Assembly: GCF_913776855.1 (NCBI RefSeq)
Contig: NZ_CAJYQD010000034.1
Span: 157,363 to 221,362 of the forward strand
Direction of reading: 5' to 3'
Length of the DNA stretch: 64,000 bases
Origin: an uncultured Sphingomonas sp.
GTDB taxonomy: Bacteria; Pseudomonadota; Alphaproteobacteria; Sphingomonadales; Sphingomonadaceae
Shown: positions 61,573 through 64,000 of the stretch, one piece after another
Position numbering within the stretch: the stretch's first letter is position 1
Layout of the letters: each line of letters opens with the position of its first letter
Program-made: the position numbers and the translations under genes
Notes under the pieces: model-generated
The model's input: only the letters and a program-made list of their open reading frames with translations
The model's database searches: none
Told to the model about the DNA's origin: nothing

Positions 61573-62754
61573 CTACACCGCCTCGGGCAACGGCATCGCG
61601 AACGCGACATGCGTCCCCGGAGCGGCATCCTCGAACCGCAGCGTACCCCCCAGCTGCCGCGCCAGGCTGGTGACCATCCGCATCCCCAGGCTGGTGGGGC
61701 GCGCCGCCGCCGGATCGAACTCCGCCGGCAAGCCCTGCCCGTGATCGACGACCTCCAGCCATAGCTGACCATCCTCGCAGCGGGTTTCGATTCGCACCGG
61801 CCCGCCGCCCTCGCCATAGGCATATTTGATCGCATTCGTGACCAGTTCGGTCAGCAGCAGCCCCAGCGGGATCGCGGTATCGCCGCTGACCACCAGCGGC
61901 GCGATGTCGCAGTCGATCGCGTGGTCGGGCGCCTGTTCCTTCAACTGCTCGACGATGCCGCACAGCAACCGGTCGAGCGCGACGACACCGACGCGGTCGC
62001 CCTGCCACAGCTGGTCATGCGCCTGTCCGATCGCGACGATTCGCGCCTGCGCATCGCCCAGCATCCGCTGCACGCGGGGATCGTCGTCCTCGCGCATCTG
62101 CAGGTTGAGCATCGCCGACACCATCGCCAGGCTGTTCTTGACCCGGTGCGATGCCTCGCGGGTCAGCAGTTCCTGATGCTCGATCGCGGCGCGCAGGTTG
62201 TTTTCCGCCTCCAGCCGCTCGATCGCAACGCCGATCAGGTTCGCGAAGCCCTGCATGAACGCCAGGTCGTCTTCCTCGAACCGGCCGTCCGAGCGGCTGT
62301 CGACCTCCAGCACGCCGAAGCGGTTGCCGTTCGCCTCGACCAGCACGTTGATCGCGCGCTTGACGCCATGGTCCGCCATAAAGCCGGGCGTGCGAAAGCG
62401 CTTCTCGTCGCGCAGGTGGTTGGAGATCACCGCCTCGCCGGTCTGGAACGCGAAGCCCGCGGGCGAGGCCATGTCGTCGCCCATCTCCGCGCCGCCGACC
62501 ACGCCCTCGTTCCAGCCGATGCCGGCACGAACGATCAGCCCGCCGCGCGCCGCATCATGGTGCAGGAATTTGGCAAGTCGGGTCCGCATTCCACGCGCGG
62601 CCAGTTCGACCGACGCGCGGACGATTTCGTCAATGTCCCGGCTGCGCAGCGCGATACCGCCGAATTCGGCCAATATGCGCTGCTGGTCGAGGCGATAGCG
62701 GATCGCATCGGCGGGATCGTCCGACCCCGCCCCGTTTTCCTCGACCACCGGCAT
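61573..62754 (-). CDS. GAF-domain sensor histidine kinase (HisKA_2/HWE type)
   Basis: A 393-residue soluble kinase. Residues 25-185 are a GAF domain (RAINVLVEANGNRFGVLEVDSR). The phosphoacceptor motif LLTREASHRVKNSLAMVSAML is that of the HisKA_2 class; the ATPase region has LLTELVTNAIKYAYGEGGG, DHGQGLP and TSLGMRMVTSLARQLGG. Such kinases feed stand-alone or PhyR-type receivers in the alphaproteobacterial general stress response. No phyR or ecf gene is in the window. The ATG is four bases after the ettA stop, so it is cotranscribed with ettA. Confidence 0.88.
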   Translation of the reverse strand: MPVVEENGAGSDDPADAIRYRLDQQRILAEFGGIALRSRDIDEIVRASVELAARGMRTRLAKFLHHDAARGGLIVRAGIGWNEGVVGGAEMGDDMASPAGFAFQTGEAVISNHLRDEKRFRTPGFMADHGVKRAINVLVEANGNRFGVLEVDSRSDGRFEEDDLAFMQGFANLIGVAIERLEAENNLRAAIEHQELLTREASHRVKNSLAMVSAMLNLQMREDDDPRVQRMLGDAQARIVAIGQAHDQLWQGDRVGVVALDRLLCGIVEQLKEQAPDHAIDCDIAPLVVSGDTAIPLGLLLTELVTNAIKYAYGEGGGPVRIETRCEDGQLWLEVVDHGQGLPAEFDPAAARPTSLGMRMVTSLARQLGGTLRFEDAAPGTHVAFAMPLPEAV

Positions 62755-62758
62755 CCGG

Positions 62759-64000
<1,242 letters not shown>

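Overview
The window is chromosomal DNA from a high-GC alphaproteobacterium, most likely a member of the Sphingomonadales. The evidence is a full-length cell-cycle kinase CckA, a yajC-secD-secF-Mth938 operon, a dapA/smpB neighbourhood, many short GC-rich REP-type palindromes between genes, and GTG/TTG starts buried in overlapping stop codons. No phage, insertion sequence, CRISPR array or rRNA operon is visible. One tRNA gene (tRNA-Pro, GGG) lies near 42.2 kb. Species-level identity is inference; no database was consulted.

Layout. 1-7.3 kb: small membrane proteins, a muramidase and the class I ribonucleotide reductase (nrdA, nrdB) with a candidate paired NrdR operator. 7.3-16 kb: a short AT-rich patch with a Cys-rich miniprotein, an HNH protein, exported hypotheticals, a type II NADH dehydrogenase-like enzyme and a two-domain M16 peptidase. 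16-19.7 kb: a divergent glycosyltransferase cluster with a flippase-like membrane protein. 20-25.4 kb: a minus-strand run with panB, a TPR protein, bamB, der, a TusA-like protein and a HEAT-repeat protein. 25.4-28.7 kb: small proteins and a chemoreceptor. 28.8-32.4 kb: two convergent units, an unknown gene plus fpr and a TonB-dependent siderophore receptor, each preceded by a Fur-box-like palindrome. 32.4-39 kb: small exported proteins, a Bax-inhibitor-like protein, ThpR, OsmC and another glycosyltransferase. 39-43.9 kb: the Sec accessory operon, tRNA-Pro, a patch of decayed genes and a GST. 44-52 kb: recA, exported proteins, a lone receiver domain, cckA and an M13 peptidase. 52-64 kb: DUF2062 protein, smpB, a large hybrid kinase, dapA, a lytic transglycosylase, greB, DoxX, a NYN-domain protein, a second kinase and ettA, which runs off the right edge.

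Most genes are housekeeping: dNTP synthesis, outer-membrane assembly, protein export, ribosome maturation and rescue, DNA repair, lysine/cell-wall and pantothenate biosynthesis. The less ordinary material is the putative Fur-linked unknown-fpr/TonB-receptor pair, the AT-rich miniprotein locus, the glycosyltransferase cluster, a hybrid kinase sitting between dapA and smpB, and several families of dispersed intergenic repeats. Nothing seen is a clear, new, self-contained defence or mobile system.
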